NCBI RefSeq assembly: GCF_008014675.1
Contig: NZ_VOXD01000020.1
Span: 1-64,000 of the forward strand
DNA from: Neolewinella aurantiaca
GTDB taxonomy: Bacteria > Bacteroidota > Bacteroidia > Chitinophagales > Saprospiraceae
DNA length: 64,000 nucleotides
Direction: 5' to 3'
Of this stretch, positions 25,593-34,755 are shown piece by piece (within the stretch, counting starts at the first letter, position 1; every line of letters starts with the position of its first letter). Below the pieces are notes generated by a model that was not told the origin of the DNA, ran no database searches, and saw only the letters and a list, made by a program, of their open reading frames with translations. Made by a program: the position numbers and the translations under genes.

Positions 25593-26487
25593 TCTTCCCC
25601 AATTCAGCGGTACGGGCGTTGCGCTCATCACTCCCTTCACGGCCGATCTGTCAGTCGACTATCCGGCACTTGGCGATATCATCGACTACGTCATTACTGG
25701 CGGAGTAGACTACGTTGTCTGCCTCGGTACCACCGGAGAGGCCATTACCCTGAGCGCTAAAGAGTGCCGTGAAATTCTCGACTTCACGATCCGCCACGTA
25801 GACGGACGCGTCCCGATCGTAGCGGGCTTTTTCGGAGGCAACTACACCGAAAAACTGGAGGAAAGGATTAAAGGCTATAATTTCGACGGGGTCGCGGGCA
25901 TCATGTCCAGCAGCCCGGCTTACAGCAAGCCCCCGCAGTCGGGGATTTACCAGCACTTCATGCGGGTCGCCGACGCAAGCGACCTGCCGGTTATTATTTA
26001 TAACGTACCGGGACGGACCAGCAGCAATGTTCTGCCCGAGACTATCCTCAAACTGGCCGAAAACCACGAAAACTTTGCCGCGGTAAAAGAGGCTAGTGGC
26101 AAGATTGAACAGTCGGTAGAAATACTGAAGCACTGCCGCAAAGACTTCGGTGTACTCTCCGGAGACGACCCGATTACGGCTCCTATCATCGCGATGGGCG
26201 GTCACGGCGGCATCAGCGTCATCGCCAACGCACTGCCCGCGCACTTCAGCGGGATGGTGAAGGCTGCGCTTGCGAGCGATTTCCCAAGGGCGCGTAAACT
26301 CAACTTCGACATGCTGGAAGTCCATCCGCTACTTTACGTGGAGGGCAATCCTGTGGGCATCAAAGCCGCCGTTTCTATGCTCGGCCTTTGCCGCAATCAC
26401 CTTCGGGTACCGCTCGTTCCCCTGTCTGAGCCCAACCGGGAACGGTTGCGGAAACTGCTCAGCCAGGTGCCGGACTTCAATGTGTAA
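25582..26487 (+). CDS. dapA: 4-hydroxy-tetrahydrodipicolinate synthase
   Basis: 301 residues. It condenses pyruvate with aspartate semialdehyde in lysine and diaminopimelate synthesis. The Schiff-base lysine is K169 (AAVKEASGK), with Y140 in IIYNVPGRTSSN and the pyruvate-binding threonines in CLGTTGEAITL (about 48-57). Residues GDDPITAPIIAMGGHGGISV are as in the family. It is the last gene of accA-DUF6913-dapA and overlaps the previous gene by 11 bases. A degenerate dispersed element follows its stop. Confidence 0.95.
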   Translation: MLTNLPQFSGTGVALITPFTADLSVDYPALGDIIDYVITGGVDYVVCLGTTGEAITLSAKECREILDFTIRHVDGRVPIVAGFFGGNYTEKLEERIKGYNFDGVAGIMSSSPAYSKPPQSGIYQHFMRVADASDLPVIIYNVPGRTSSNVLPETILKLAENHENFAAVKEASGKIEQSVEILKHCRKDFGVLSGDDPITAPIIAMGGHGGISVIANALPAHFSGMVKAALASDFPRARKLNFDMLEVHPLLYVEGNPVGIKAAVSMLGLCRNHLRVPLVPLSEPNRERLRKLLSQVPDFNV

Positions 26488-26494
26488 GTGTATG

Positions 26495-26512
26495 GGCGCG
26501 GCCGCAGGATGC
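26495..26512 (-). repeat. Dispersed element, degenerate copy 6
   Basis: On the minus strand GCATCCTGCGGCCGCGCC, which is the consensus with one inserted base. It lies 8 bases after dapA. Confidence 0.5.
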
Positions 26513-26713
26513 AATGCCGGTTAAGGTTATCCGGTTGAATCCTTCCGGCGGAGGCTTTTATGATTATTGCGCCGATTCGTTTCAGTTGAAGGTTTCCAGG
26601 CCGGCAGGTAAATGAGTAACAGCGTTTTTTTAGGGCCGGGCCGCCGCGGCTCTCCGCCTGAAAGGTATTAACGGGCAGGAGTTTCAGTCGCCGGTTTCGC
26701 GAACCTCAGCCCT

Positions 26714-26730
26714 GCACCTGCGTTCTCGCC
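26714..26730 (+). repeat. Dispersed 17-bp element, copy 7
   Basis: GCACCTGCGTTCTCGCC (one mismatch), ending 20 bases before the AsmA-like ATG, so it would lie in or next to that gene's leader. Confidence 0.75.
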
Positions 26731-26750
26731 ACCATAAACCAACACTACCC

Positions 26751-29282
26751 ATGCGCGCTCTGAAGATCACTGGCATACTATTGCTCGTCCTTATTCTGAT
26801 TCCGGTTATCGCCGTTTCCTTTTTTGGAGGCCCCATCGCAAAAGCGGTGGTGAATTCGTTAAACAACCGGTTGCAGACAGAAATTAAAGTTGCAGACTAC
26901 GATGTGTCTTTCTGGTCTAATTTTCCGGACCTTTCGGTAAACCTGACCGACGTCGAAGTGGCCGGCAGCGACGGCAGCGACCTGCTGATGGCCGAAACAC
27001 TGAGTTGCCTGCTGGATATGGGGAGCCTGTTCGGTAAAATCCGGGTCGATGAAATCATTGTCTCCGATGGCAGCCTGAACCTGATCGTGGATGTAGACGG
27101 TAACTCCAATTACCAGCTCACCGGCTATACGCCGATCGGCGAAGAAGTGCCGGCAGACCCCGACGCGGAGGCCACCGAGTTCGCCATTGCCGATGCCCGC
27201 TTCAAAAACATGGAGATCAGTTACCGCGACGCTCAGCTTCAGGTGTACCTCAACGGAAGCATCAAGCAGCTTAGTTTTAACGGCGATTTTGGCGCCGATG
27301 AGTACCTGCTCGGTACCGATGGCCTTATTGATATTTACCACCTCGACCAGGAAGGCGTCCGGTACCTGAACCAGCAAAGCCTGAGCCTTGAGGCGCAGAC
27401 AAAGGTCGATAACGTCAGGAACGCTTACACCTTTGCTCCCCTCCGGGTGGAAACCGGAGACCTGGAGCTCAGCATCGTGGGTGAGCTTACTCCTACTCAG
27501 GACGGACTACTAACTGATTTACGAATAGAAAGTCAGTCCGGAAGCCTCGAAGATGTGATCGGGCTTATCCCGCCCGCCTACGCAGGAAACCTCGGCGAGC
27601 TGGAAACCCGCGGAGAACTGGAGCTGACCGGAAGCCTGAGCGGCGAATGGACGGGCCGGAAATACCCGAAGATGGACGGTCAGCTGATCTTCAGTGATGG
27701 TCGGGTGGGGAGCCCCCGGATGAACGTGGGCGCCAAAGACCTGAACCTGCGGGCGCGCTTTGTTTACCTGGACGGGCCTTCCGGTGGCGTCCAATCTTTC
27801 GCTATTGAAGAACTCACCGGCCTGTTCCGGGGAGAGCCGTTCGCCATGCGCCTTAGCGTGGAAGACCTGAATGATCCGAAAATAGAACTTTCCGCCAACG
27901 GATCGTTTCCGCTGGGGAGCCTGCCGGCCATCATCGGTGAAGGGCCAATAACGGCAGGCGAGGGGTTCATGCGCATCAAAGACCTCCGCGTTGCCGGATT
28001 GTACGAAGATATGTTGCGCCCCCGAAGGATGGGTAAAGTCGCAGCCGGAGGAAGTATCACGTTCGAAGACGGGGAAATAACCCTGAACGAAAACAAACTT
28101 CGCTTCCCTTCCGGAACCCTGGAACTACGGAACAACGAAATGGAATTGACCGATTTTGTTTTCGAAGGTCCCGGAACCGAAATAAGCTTCACCGGTAAAG
28201 CCACCAACCTCATTCCGGTGCTCTTCGCCGATAGCCTGAATACGAATGATGCCGAATTGATCTTCGATGCACGCCTGACGGGAGAATCCTTCGATATCGA
28301 TGAACTGATCAAGCTAAGCGGCCCCACCGAAGCAGAAGAGGAGCAAGCTGCCGCCGAAGGGAAAACGGACAGCCTCCGGGCAAAAACCGTAGCCAGGCGT
28401 GTCCTGATTACTGATCTTCTCCGGGGGCGGTTCGATGCCGTAGTGGAAGAATGGAATTACGAAAAGGTAGAGGGAGAAAATTTCAGGGGACAGCTGATTT
28501 TCAGCCCGCAACGCCTCGAAGTAACGGGAATCACCGATGCAATGAAAGGGCGGCTTGAAGTAGACGGAGAAGTTTACTTTCAGGAGTTACTCCGCGTAGA
28601 AGGCCGGGTAAAAGCACTCAGCATCGATGCCGAGGAATTCTTCGAGCAGGGCGAGAATTTTGGTCAGGAGGTACTAACGAGCGACAACATAGAAGGCAAA
28701 ATGAACGCCAACCTGTGGATCCAGACTTACTTCACACCCGAGAATGAAATGGATTACGAGAAGTTGCACGTGCTCGCCGGAGTAGATATCGCCAACGGAG
28801 AACTCAATGATTTTAAGATGCTGGAAAACTTCGCTTTCGCCCTCAAGGCGGGCGATCTCGAACGGGTACGCTTCACCCGGCTACGGAACTTTTTTGAAAT
28901 TGTGGACGAGACGATCTACATCCCCCGGATGTTCATCCAGTCCAGCGCAGCCAACCTGGAAATCAGCGGCAGCCACAGCTTTAATCAATACCTGGATTAT
29001 TTCATCAAGGTGAACGCCGGACAGGCGATCAGCAATAAGATCAAGAAGCACGATGATGAGCTGGAGATTCTCCCGGCTCGTCGTAACGGATTCTTTAACC
29101 TTTACTACACCGTTAAAGGGCCGCTGGAAACGTTTGAAGTGGAAAGCAACAAGAGGGCCGTTAAGGATGATTTCTCGCGGAGCGAATACCGCAAAGAGCG
29201 TGTACGCAAACAGTTGGAGGAATTGTTCTCGGAGCCGATAGAGTTGCTGGAAGCTGCAGCGGAAACAGAAGACGAAGGATAG
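26751..29282 (+). CDS. AsmA-like envelope protein
   Basis: 843 residues. An N-terminal membrane anchor (about 5-27, LKITGILLLVLILIPVIAVS) precedes the AsmA-type start VVNSLNNRLQTEIKVADYDV and PDLSVNLTDVEV. The rest is a long beta-rich region. The C-terminal part has ARRNGFFNLYYTVKGPLETF and a charged tail (DFSRSEYRKERVRKQLEEL). AsmA/TamB-like proteins form hydrophobic grooves thought to move phospholipids between membranes. Assigning this one to that role is inference. It is monocistronic and ends in a small hairpin. Confidence 0.8.
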   Translation: MRALKITGILLLVLILIPVIAVSFFGGPIAKAVVNSLNNRLQTEIKVADYDVSFWSNFPDLSVNLTDVEVAGSDGSDLLMAETLSCLLDMGSLFGKIRVDEIIVSDGSLNLIVDVDGNSNYQLTGYTPIGEEVPADPDAEATEFAIADARFKNMEISYRDAQLQVYLNGSIKQLSFNGDFGADEYLLGTDGLIDIYHLDQEGVRYLNQQSLSLEAQTKVDNVRNAYTFAPLRVETGDLELSIVGELTPTQDGLLTDLRIESQSGSLEDVIGLIPPAYAGNLGELETRGELELTGSLSGEWTGRKYPKMDGQLIFSDGRVGSPRMNVGAKDLNLRARFVYLDGPSGGVQSFAIEELTGLFRGEPFAMRLSVEDLNDPKIELSANGSFPLGSLPAIIGEGPITAGEGFMRIKDLRVAGLYEDMLRPRRMGKVAAGGSITFEDGEITLNENKLRFPSGTLELRNNEMELTDFVFEGPGTEISFTGKATNLIPVLFADSLNTNDAELIFDARLTGESFDIDELIKLSGPTEAEEEQAAAEGKTDSLRAKTVARRVLITDLLRGRFDAVVEEWNYEKVEGENFRGQLIFSPQRLEVTGITDAMKGRLEVDGEVYFQELLRVEGRVKALSIDAEEFFEQGENFGQEVLTSDNIEGKMNANLWIQTYFTPENEMDYEKLHVLAGVDIANGELNDFKMLENFAFALKAGDLERVRFTRLRNFFEIVDETIYIPRMFIQSSAANLEISGSHSFNQYLDYFIKVNAGQAISNKIKKHDDELEILPARRNGFFNLYYTVKGPLETFEVESNKRAVKDDFSRSEYRKERVRKQLEELFSEPIELLEAAAETEDEG

Positions 29283-29290
29283 CCGAGCAA

Positions 29291-29307
29291 AGCACACTCC
29301 GTGTGCT
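29291..29307. terminator. Hairpin between the AsmA-like gene and a converging pair
   Basis: AGCACAC, loop TCC, GTGTGCT: a perfect 7-bp stem 8 bases after the AsmA-like stop. There is no T run, so a terminator is only moderately supported. Confidence 0.5.
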
Positions 29308-29348
29308 GGATAGGGTGTTGTACACAGTGGGCTTCAGCGGCGAAGGAA

Positions 29349-29621
29349 TCAGTCGATCAGATCTTCGTCCATGAACGGAGCACATATCTCCCAGGCCCTT
29401 TCCGTTGCGTTTGCGGACGCTTCTAGCTTGCTTGCGGTGGTGTAGAGTTCTTCGGACAGTTTGTGCCGGCCCCGACCGGCATCGGCGTCGGCGTCTTTGG
29501 CCAGTTTTTTACTGAGTTCGGAGAGGAAGTCTGCCAGTACGTCATAACGGAGGTCGCCCAGTGCTTCTGCGAGGGTAGACCAGTCTTTTCCGTAGTGCGG
29601 TATTTTGTCGTCGTGAATCAT
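29349..29621 (-). CDS. Hypothetical protein, 90 aa
   Basis: A small, acidic, mostly helical protein starting MIHDDKIPHYGKDWSTLAEA, with DFLSELSKKLAKDADADAG and ending CAPFMDEDLID. It has no membrane segment. Its ATG overlaps the stop of the upstream membrane-protein gene by 4 bases (ATGA), so the two are translationally coupled and probably act together. Bacteroidota genomes often carry such pairs, but I cannot name a function. Confidence 0.65.
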   Translation of the reverse strand: MIHDDKIPHYGKDWSTLAEALGDLRYDVLADFLSELSKKLAKDADADAGRGRHKLSEELYTTASKLEASANATERAWEICAPFMDEDLID

Positions 29622-30100
29622 AAAGTGCTTCGGATCGCTTCCATCAGCTCCTCCTGTTTTCCTTCGCTGGCGATGAGGAAAATCGGGAGAATGACGTTCT
29701 CCCCGTTTTTGAGTGTAACCCTGAGGTCACGGATATTGGTGCGCTCGATGGCAGCAATGTCGGCAAGCGCTACGCTTGCTTCGTCGATCTTTTGGGTAAG
29801 GCTCCAGCGGAGGTGGGTTTCGTCGATGCGGACGTAGCGATCGGTCGCTCCCCGGCTGGCGTGTTCGTGGCGGTAACCGATGTAAGCCAGAACCGCCCCG
29901 ATGACGAGGTAAACGATACCAAGCCCAAGGTGCCACAGGCTGTGTTCCTGGTCTGAGGCGTGCCAATCGGTAAAGTACATGAACCACTGCTGGCCAGCGG
30001 CCAGCAACAACAGGAATGCCCCCAGAAAGAGCAGGAAGTGTATCCAACGGTCTTTCGGTTCGGCGTGGTGCTCGGAATGGTAAGTGTAGCGTAGTTTCAT
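29618..30100 (-). CDS. Two-helix membrane protein with cytoplasmic PH-like domain
   Basis: 160 residues from the ATG at 30100; a more upstream ATG would add 11 residues. Two membrane helices (about 20-40, IHFLLFLGAFLLLLAAGQ; and 53-73, LGLGIVYLVIGAVLAYIGY) are followed by a soluble domain with RYVRIDETHLRWSLTQKI, IAAIERTNIRDLRVTLKNG and a C-terminal helix. The short strand pattern resembles bacterial PH-like domains, which is inference. Coupled to the following 90-aa gene. A dispersed element lies 58 bases upstream. Confidence 0.65.
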   Translation of the reverse strand: MKLRYTYHSEHHAEPKDRWIHFLLFLGAFLLLLAAGQQWFMYFTDWHASDQEHSLWHLGLGIVYLVIGAVLAYIGYRHEHASRGATDRYVRIDETHLRWSLTQKIDEASVALADIAAIERTNIRDLRVTLKNGENVILPIFLIASEGKQEELMEAIRSTL

Positions 30101-30157
30101 CTTGTGGTGTGAAGATACGCAATTGCTGTTCAATCCTCTGCTCCTTCAACCCGTTGT

Positions 30158-30174
30158 GCACCTGCGCCTGCGCC
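30158..30174 (+). repeat. Dispersed 17-bp element, copy 8
   Basis: GCACCTGCGCCTGCGCC, preceded by TCAACCCGTTGT and followed by CGAATGG. It lies between the PorZ-like gene and the two-helix protein gene, in the opposite orientation to both. Confidence 0.8.
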
Positions 30175-30216
30175 CGAATGGAAGTAATTGCCGGGACTGT
30201 TCGGGTAAGAGAGGAT

Positions 30217-32598
30217 TTACCTGATAAATACGATTTTGCCCACTTCGCTGTTGCCGTTGGTGAGGCCAAAGCGTCCGTTGCTGGACGCAAAAACGAGGTA
30301 GACGCCGGTTGTGACCCGCCGCCCGTTGTAGTCGTTGCCCGACCAGACGTACTGCCCGCCGGTAGCGGTGCCTTCATCGACAAGTTTGCCGGAAAGATCG
30401 GTGATCTTGATGCGCGCATCGCGCGCAAGCCCGTTGATGGAAATGGGGCCGGAATAGGCCGGTTCCACGGGATTGGGGAAGATGACGAGTTCGCTGGCAA
30501 AAGTCGTTTCCCTGGCAGAAGTCACTCCTTCACGGTAACTGATGATGCCTAACTCAGTACCAAAATACACCACTCCGTTGGTCGGATTGATGGCAATGTC
30601 GCGTACAATGTTATCGAGCAAAGGGCTATTGCCCTGATCGAAAAAGAGGAGTTGTTCCTCCCCGTCGGAAGACAACAGGTAAGCGCCACCACTGGTGCCG
30701 ATCCATTTGCGGTTACCACCATCAACGGTGATGGAACGGATTTCTTCTGTTTCGAGGAGGAAGCCCCCAAAGTCATCAGCTTCTACAATCGGTAGGCGGC
30801 CGGTGCAAATCTCGGTGTCGAACACCCTGTCTCCGCACTCGAAGAGTGCGATGCCCTGGCTGGTGCCGACCCATACGTTGCCGTCCAGGTCGGTCGTGAT
30901 GCTGCGTACATTATTATTGGGCAACTCGCTGTTGTTAGCCGTAATTCTGCGGCAACGATCGTCGCTTGGGTCCAGGGGAGTGCCCATCGGATCGGTTACG
31001 GTAATGCCGCTGCCGGCATTGGTGGAGTGCGCCACCCAGATGTAACCTGCTTCGTCGATTTCAATCAGGATGGCTTCGTTTACGCCGCAGTCACCGCCCA
31101 GGGCAGCCCATTCACCATCCGGACTACGAACACTGAGGAAATTACCATCGGCCGAAAGACCGTTGGCGAAGTAAGTGAAGCCCTGCTCGTCGGTTACCGC
31201 TCCGGTTACCCGGACGCGGCCGGGGCCTGCATCGGGACTGAGGCGGAGGCTGCTGTTCGTCTCGTCGAAAAGGGTACCCGTTTCTGTTTCTTCGTCCCAA
31301 AGCACGACTCCTTCGAAGGCGGAGCAGAACCAATGGCGGTCGTTCACGTGATCGTAATGAACATCGATTATGGCGGCGACATCGTCATCGCCTCCTGTCT
31401 CTCCGTCGGGGCCGCGAAAGACTACGTTATTCTCCCTGTTGTAGAAGGCCCATTCGTCGTTTTCGAACCGGAAAGCTCCTCCGAAATTGAACTGGGCGCT
31501 GAAGTTGTCATCCATTACACTGGGGGCAACCCAGAGAGCTTTCCCATCGTGCAGAAGCCGGTAATTGTCATCGTTTAGTGGTCCGCTGTATTCGATTTCG
31601 TTACAGTCTCCGTCGTTCCGGTCGTCGAGGTAGCGGATGCGTGGTGTGTCTTCGTTTTCGCCGAACCAAATGCGTCCTGTTTCGTCCTCGATTACGTAGT
31701 TAGTGTTGATGATACATTCGCCGAAAATCCGGCGTTCGACGCCTTCTTCGGTGAGCAGCATTAGCTGTCGGTTGTTACAGTTGTCATCGGTGCAGCGATA
31801 GCCGGCCAGTAAAAGCTCAGGGCCTACGCTGAGGAATTGGAGGCGCCAGTCGCGGGTGTCGTCGGTATCGAAAAACAGCGTGGCAACGGAGCCGTCGAGG
31901 CGGTAAACGTCTTTGTCTACACCAAAATAGAGTTTGTTTTTGTAGACGTTCATGGCCGTGCTTTCGTAATCACCGGGCAGGCCAAATTCGGCTCCCATCA
32001 GGTTCCAGTTACCGAAGTCGTTGAGGTTCACGTTCTGGCTTTGGGCGCGGTAAACGCCTTCTTCGGTAGCAGCGTAGATGAACCCGTCGTGAATGGCTGT
32101 TCCTTCTACTCTGACACCGGTAAAGGTGGTGAACATGAAGGTCTCATCTTCGAGGCTCAGGGCCGATAGGCCATACCCCGCGGCGAGGTAAACGATGTTG
32201 TCGTCTCCGAAAAACATATCGTAAATCTGCTTATCGCCGCTGAAGTTGAAGTTGTCGATCTGCCGCAGCGTGGAAAACCGGCCGTTGCGCAGTAGGTCGA
32301 TCACGCTGTTTTCGTAGACGATGATGAGCGTTTCGGTAGGTTCGTGGTAGCGGATGAGGCGAACGCGGGCTTCGGCCAGTCCGTCCTCTCTGGCCAGGCG
32401 GGTGATGCTCAGATCTTCTTTGTCGAGATAAAAGAGTGCTTTGCCCGTAGTGTAGATGATGGAGTTTTCGCTTTCCGTAACGTAGGTTCCGAAACGGTAA
32501 GACTGAAGCGTTCTCCATTCGCCGAGGCTGTCGGCCTGAGCTCCGAGACCACTACATGCGAAGAGAAGAAGAAATAGGAAGTAGTTTCTGAAGGGCAT
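30217..32598 (-). CDS. porZ: PorZ-like T9SS protein: beta-propellers with C-terminal sorting domain
   Basis: 793 residues. It has a Sec signal (about 1-20, to CSGLGAQ), then WRTLQSYRFGTYVTESENSI and AGYGLSALSLEDETF. Two-component-regulator-type propeller blades follow, for example NNVRSITTDLDGNVWVGTSQ and GNRKWIGTSGGAYLL. The C-terminal part (about 705-793) is an Ig-like T9SS domain with VIFPNPVEPAYSGPISI and VTTGVYLVFASS. PorZ is a surface component of the type IX secretion attachment complex. The name is by layout and length, so a related propeller protein is possible. A TACCTTTG box ends 5 bases before the ATG, suggesting a leaderless message. Confidence 0.8.
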   Translation of the reverse strand: MPFRNYFLFLLLFACSGLGAQADSLGEWRTLQSYRFGTYVTESENSIIYTTGKALFYLDKEDLSITRLAREDGLAEARVRLIRYHEPTETLIIVYENSVIDLLRNGRFSTLRQIDNFNFSGDKQIYDMFFGDDNIVYLAAGYGLSALSLEDETFMFTTFTGVRVEGTAIHDGFIYAATEEGVYRAQSQNVNLNDFGNWNLMGAEFGLPGDYESTAMNVYKNKLYFGVDKDVYRLDGSVATLFFDTDDTRDWRLQFLSVGPELLLAGYRCTDDNCNNRQLMLLTEEGVERRIFGECIINTNYVIEDETGRIWFGENEDTPRIRYLDDRNDGDCNEIEYSGPLNDDNYRLLHDGKALWVAPSVMDDNFSAQFNFGGAFRFENDEWAFYNRENNVVFRGPDGETGGDDDVAAIIDVHYDHVNDRHWFCSAFEGVVLWDEETETGTLFDETNSSLRLSPDAGPGRVRVTGAVTDEQGFTYFANGLSADGNFLSVRSPDGEWAALGGDCGVNEAILIEIDEAGYIWVAHSTNAGSGITVTDPMGTPLDPSDDRCRRITANNSELPNNNVRSITTDLDGNVWVGTSQGIALFECGDRVFDTEICTGRLPIVEADDFGGFLLETEEIRSITVDGGNRKWIGTSGGAYLLSSDGEEQLLFFDQGNSPLLDNIVRDIAINPTNGVVYFGTELGIISYREGVTSARETTFASELVIFPNPVEPAYSGPISINGLARDARIKITDLSGKLVDEGTATGGQYVWSGNDYNGRRVTTGVYLVFASSNGRFGLTNGNSEVGKIVFIR

Positions 32599-32603
32599 AG
32601 TTA

Positions 32604-32611
32604 CAAAGGTA
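32604..32611 (-). promoter_or_regulatory. -7 box abutting the porZ start codon
   Basis: TACCTTTG on the minus strand, 5 bases before the ATG at 32598. With the usual start about 5-8 bases after the box, the transcript would begin at or next to the start codon. Confidence 0.5.
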
Positions 32612-32852
32612 GCAAGGGGCGGTAGGAAAGGGGAGTGGGCAGTTTTGGAAAAATGTTACTCTCCTTCAATAGATACGCTGAAAGGTTAGTTTGTAGTCTG
32701 TAAGGGGCACATTAGTCGGGAGGGTTACACTGATTCGCCTGTATCTTGCGCTTTCTTTCTCTCCGGGGAAGTTAAAACGAAAATAAATCATCGCGAACCA
32801 GGATCAAAATACTACCGACGACGCCGAGCACCTCCGCAAGTGGCGCCTCATA

Positions 32853-33917
32853 TTGGGCCAGAAGGCCGAGCAACCAGGTGATGCACCTATCGATTTGCCG
32901 GGGCCACTGGCGGGCATGGATGCAACGCTGGAAGCACTCTATGCCGAGCAGGACCGAAAGGGCGGCCTTGGCCACTCCAGCCCCAACGTAAACCGTTGGC
33001 TGGGCGATATCCGTAAGTATTTCCCGACCGATACCGTCCAGCTTCTGCAGCGTGATGCGCTCGACCGGCTCGGCCTCAAACAAATGCTGCTGGAGCCCGA
33101 GTTGTTGGATACGATTGAACCCGACGTTCACCTGATCGGAACCCTGTTGAGCCTGAAGAACCTGCTGCCCGATCGCAGCCGGGAATCGGCCCGGGCCGTA
33201 GTAATGAAGGTGGTGAAACAGATCGAAAAGCAACTCAAGCGGCCCATCGAGCAGGCCATCTCGGGGCGTAAGCGGCAACACAACCGCAACCGCCGGCCCC
33301 GCCCGCAAGACATCGACTGGAACCAGACCATCCGGGTAAACATGAAGCACTACCAGCCGGAGTACAAAACGGTATTACCGGTAAACCTGCGCGGGCTCTC
33401 CCGCTCGAAAACAGGCCTGAAGCACGTCATTCTGCTGATCGATCAATCGGGGTCGATGGCTGCCTCGGTGGTCTACGCCGGGGTGCTGTCGTGCATTTTA
33501 GCAAGCATTCCTGCGCTGAAAACCCACATCATTGCCTTTGATACGAGCGTGGTAGACCTGACCGACCAATTGCCCGACCCGATGGAACTGCTCTTCGCTA
33601 TCCAGCTGGGGGGAGGCACCGACATTGGCCGGGCCCTGCGCTACGCCGAGCAACTCAATTCTGCGCCGCAGGATACCGTGATGGTGTTGTTGAGTGACTT
33701 GTTTGAAGGGGGCTCGGTAGACGGAATGCTGGCCAGTGTGCGCCGCCTGCAACAGAGCGGCCTTACGTTTTTGCCCCTGCTGGCTTTGAGCGATGAGGGC
33801 GCGCCGGCGTACGATAAAGAGGTGGCGGCTCAGCTTTCGGAAATGGGGCTTACGCCGTTTGCGAGTACGCCGGGGGCATTTGCTGAGGTGCTGGCTAAGG
33901 CGCTGTACGGAGGCTGA
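32853..33917 (+). CDS. VWA-domain protein (CoxE/MoxR-partner type)
   Basis: 354 residues from a TTG at 32853. The VWA domain (about 195-350) has the MIDAS motif LLIDQSGSM and GGGTDIGRAL. The N-terminal half is helical and basic (RKRQHNRNRRPRPQDIDWNQ). Family members usually begin a little before a conserved (R)W-R-L-I-L-G block. Here LRKWRLILG lies in frame just upstream (32820-32855), but no ATG, GTG or TTG precedes it before a TAA at 32784. The true start may therefore be a rare codon such as ATC at 32787 or 32790. It probably works with a MoxR ATPase encoded elsewhere. Confidence 0.85.
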   Translation: MGQKAEQPGDAPIDLPGPLAGMDATLEALYAEQDRKGGLGHSSPNVNRWLGDIRKYFPTDTVQLLQRDALDRLGLKQMLLEPELLDTIEPDVHLIGTLLSLKNLLPDRSRESARAVVMKVVKQIEKQLKRPIEQAISGRKRQHNRNRRPRPQDIDWNQTIRVNMKHYQPEYKTVLPVNLRGLSRSKTGLKHVILLIDQSGSMAASVVYAGVLSCILASIPALKTHIIAFDTSVVDLTDQLPDPMELLFAIQLGGGTDIGRALRYAEQLNSAPQDTVMVLLSDLFEGGSVDGMLASVRRLQQSGLTFLPLLALSDEGAPAYDKEVAAQLSEMGLTPFASTPGAFAEVLAKALYGG

Positions 33918-33924
33918 AAATTTA

Positions 33925-33958
33925 AACGCCCCATAAAGAGAAGTCTCTACGGGGCGTT
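33925..33958. terminator. Hairpin between converging VWA gene and lipoprotein gene
   Basis: AACGCCCC pairs with GGGGCGTT, with an inner GAGA/TCTC stem. It lies between two converging genes; A/T-rich flanks but no long T run. Confidence 0.6.
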
Positions 33959-33998
33959 CCAAATCAGCGGGTTCTAAAGCTGTGATGAGGTGAGTTTA

Positions 33999-34460
33999 TC
34001 AGTCACAGCATTCTCCGTAAATGGTTACATCCCCGCCAGCAATAATCGTCCGGGTGTCGATACAACTACAGTCTCCAAAAGTACTTGCCAGCCACGCTGC
34101 GGCACGCGCCTTTTTTTCTGCACCGGAAAAGGTTTTATGCTCTTCCCATTCTTTTCCTTTAGGACCTGTAGATTCATCGGCGTTGGAATCAGAGCTCCAC
34201 TCATTGAGGTCAATGTCGTCAACGGAACGAACTTCAATATCCATATCACCTTCCGTTGAGGTGGTGCGCCAACTGATCAAAACTCCTTCTGACTCAGCGG
34301 GGTCAAAAGCGCCCAACACGTCCATATACTCGGCCAGGTAATACATCGGGCTCTCGGCTTGTACTTCGGGAAGTAACGCAACTTCATCCGTAGGAAGAGC
34401 TGTGTTCTTTTCACAGGCCAGGACGGCAAAAAGGGAAAAGAAAAGAATTAGGTTTTTCAT
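33999..34460 (-). CDS. Small lipoprotein of unknown function
   Basis: 153 residues from the ATG at 34460, which gives MKNLILFFSLFAVLACEKN with lipobox cysteine at 16. The mature part is acidic (EVRSVDDIDLNEWSSDSNAD) and ends with four closely spaced cysteines (FGDCSCIDTR and GECCD), which could form disulfides or bind a metal. No family is recognised. The upstream region is AT-rich and carries a (GT)8 tract at 34567-34582. Confidence 0.7.
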   Translation of the reverse strand: MKNLILFFSLFAVLACEKNTALPTDEVALLPEVQAESPMYYLAEYMDVLGAFDPAESEGVLISWRTTSTEGDMDIEVRSVDDIDLNEWSSDSNADESTGPKGKEWEEHKTFSGAEKKARAAAWLASTFGDCSCIDTRTIIAGGDVTIYGECCD

Positions 34461-34566
34461 GATGCTATAAACAAAAAGGGTTATTCGCCAGTGTAAACCC
34501 ATTTAAAGGGGGAGTGAAATGGCTGTAATATTACTTTAGTCACATTACTATTACTTCACTAAGTTA

Positions 34567-34582
34567 GTGTGTGTGTGTGTGT
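34567..34582 (+). repeat. (GT)8 dinucleotide tract
   Basis: Eight GT units, about 105 bases upstream of the small lipoprotein gene. It is the only such simple repeat noticed in the window and could vary in length between strains. Confidence 0.9.
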
Positions 34583-34755
34583 AATGGCAAAATAAATCGC
34601 GCTTTTCTTTCCCGAAAACATTTGAAATCAGGAAGGTTTATCTACCGTGAGTAGAAGTTCTTTTACAACGATTTTACCCGCAAATGGACCGCAAACGTTA
34701 CTCCGTCTGCACAGCTAAAAAGCGTTTGGTGTATATGCTCTAAAGTACGGAGACA

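Noticed and set aside
27743-27760. Near match to the element in the AsmA-like gene (ACCTGCGGGCGCGC)
   Set aside because: Two mismatches within a coding run for Leu-Arg-Ala-Arg; chance in G+C-rich coding sequence.
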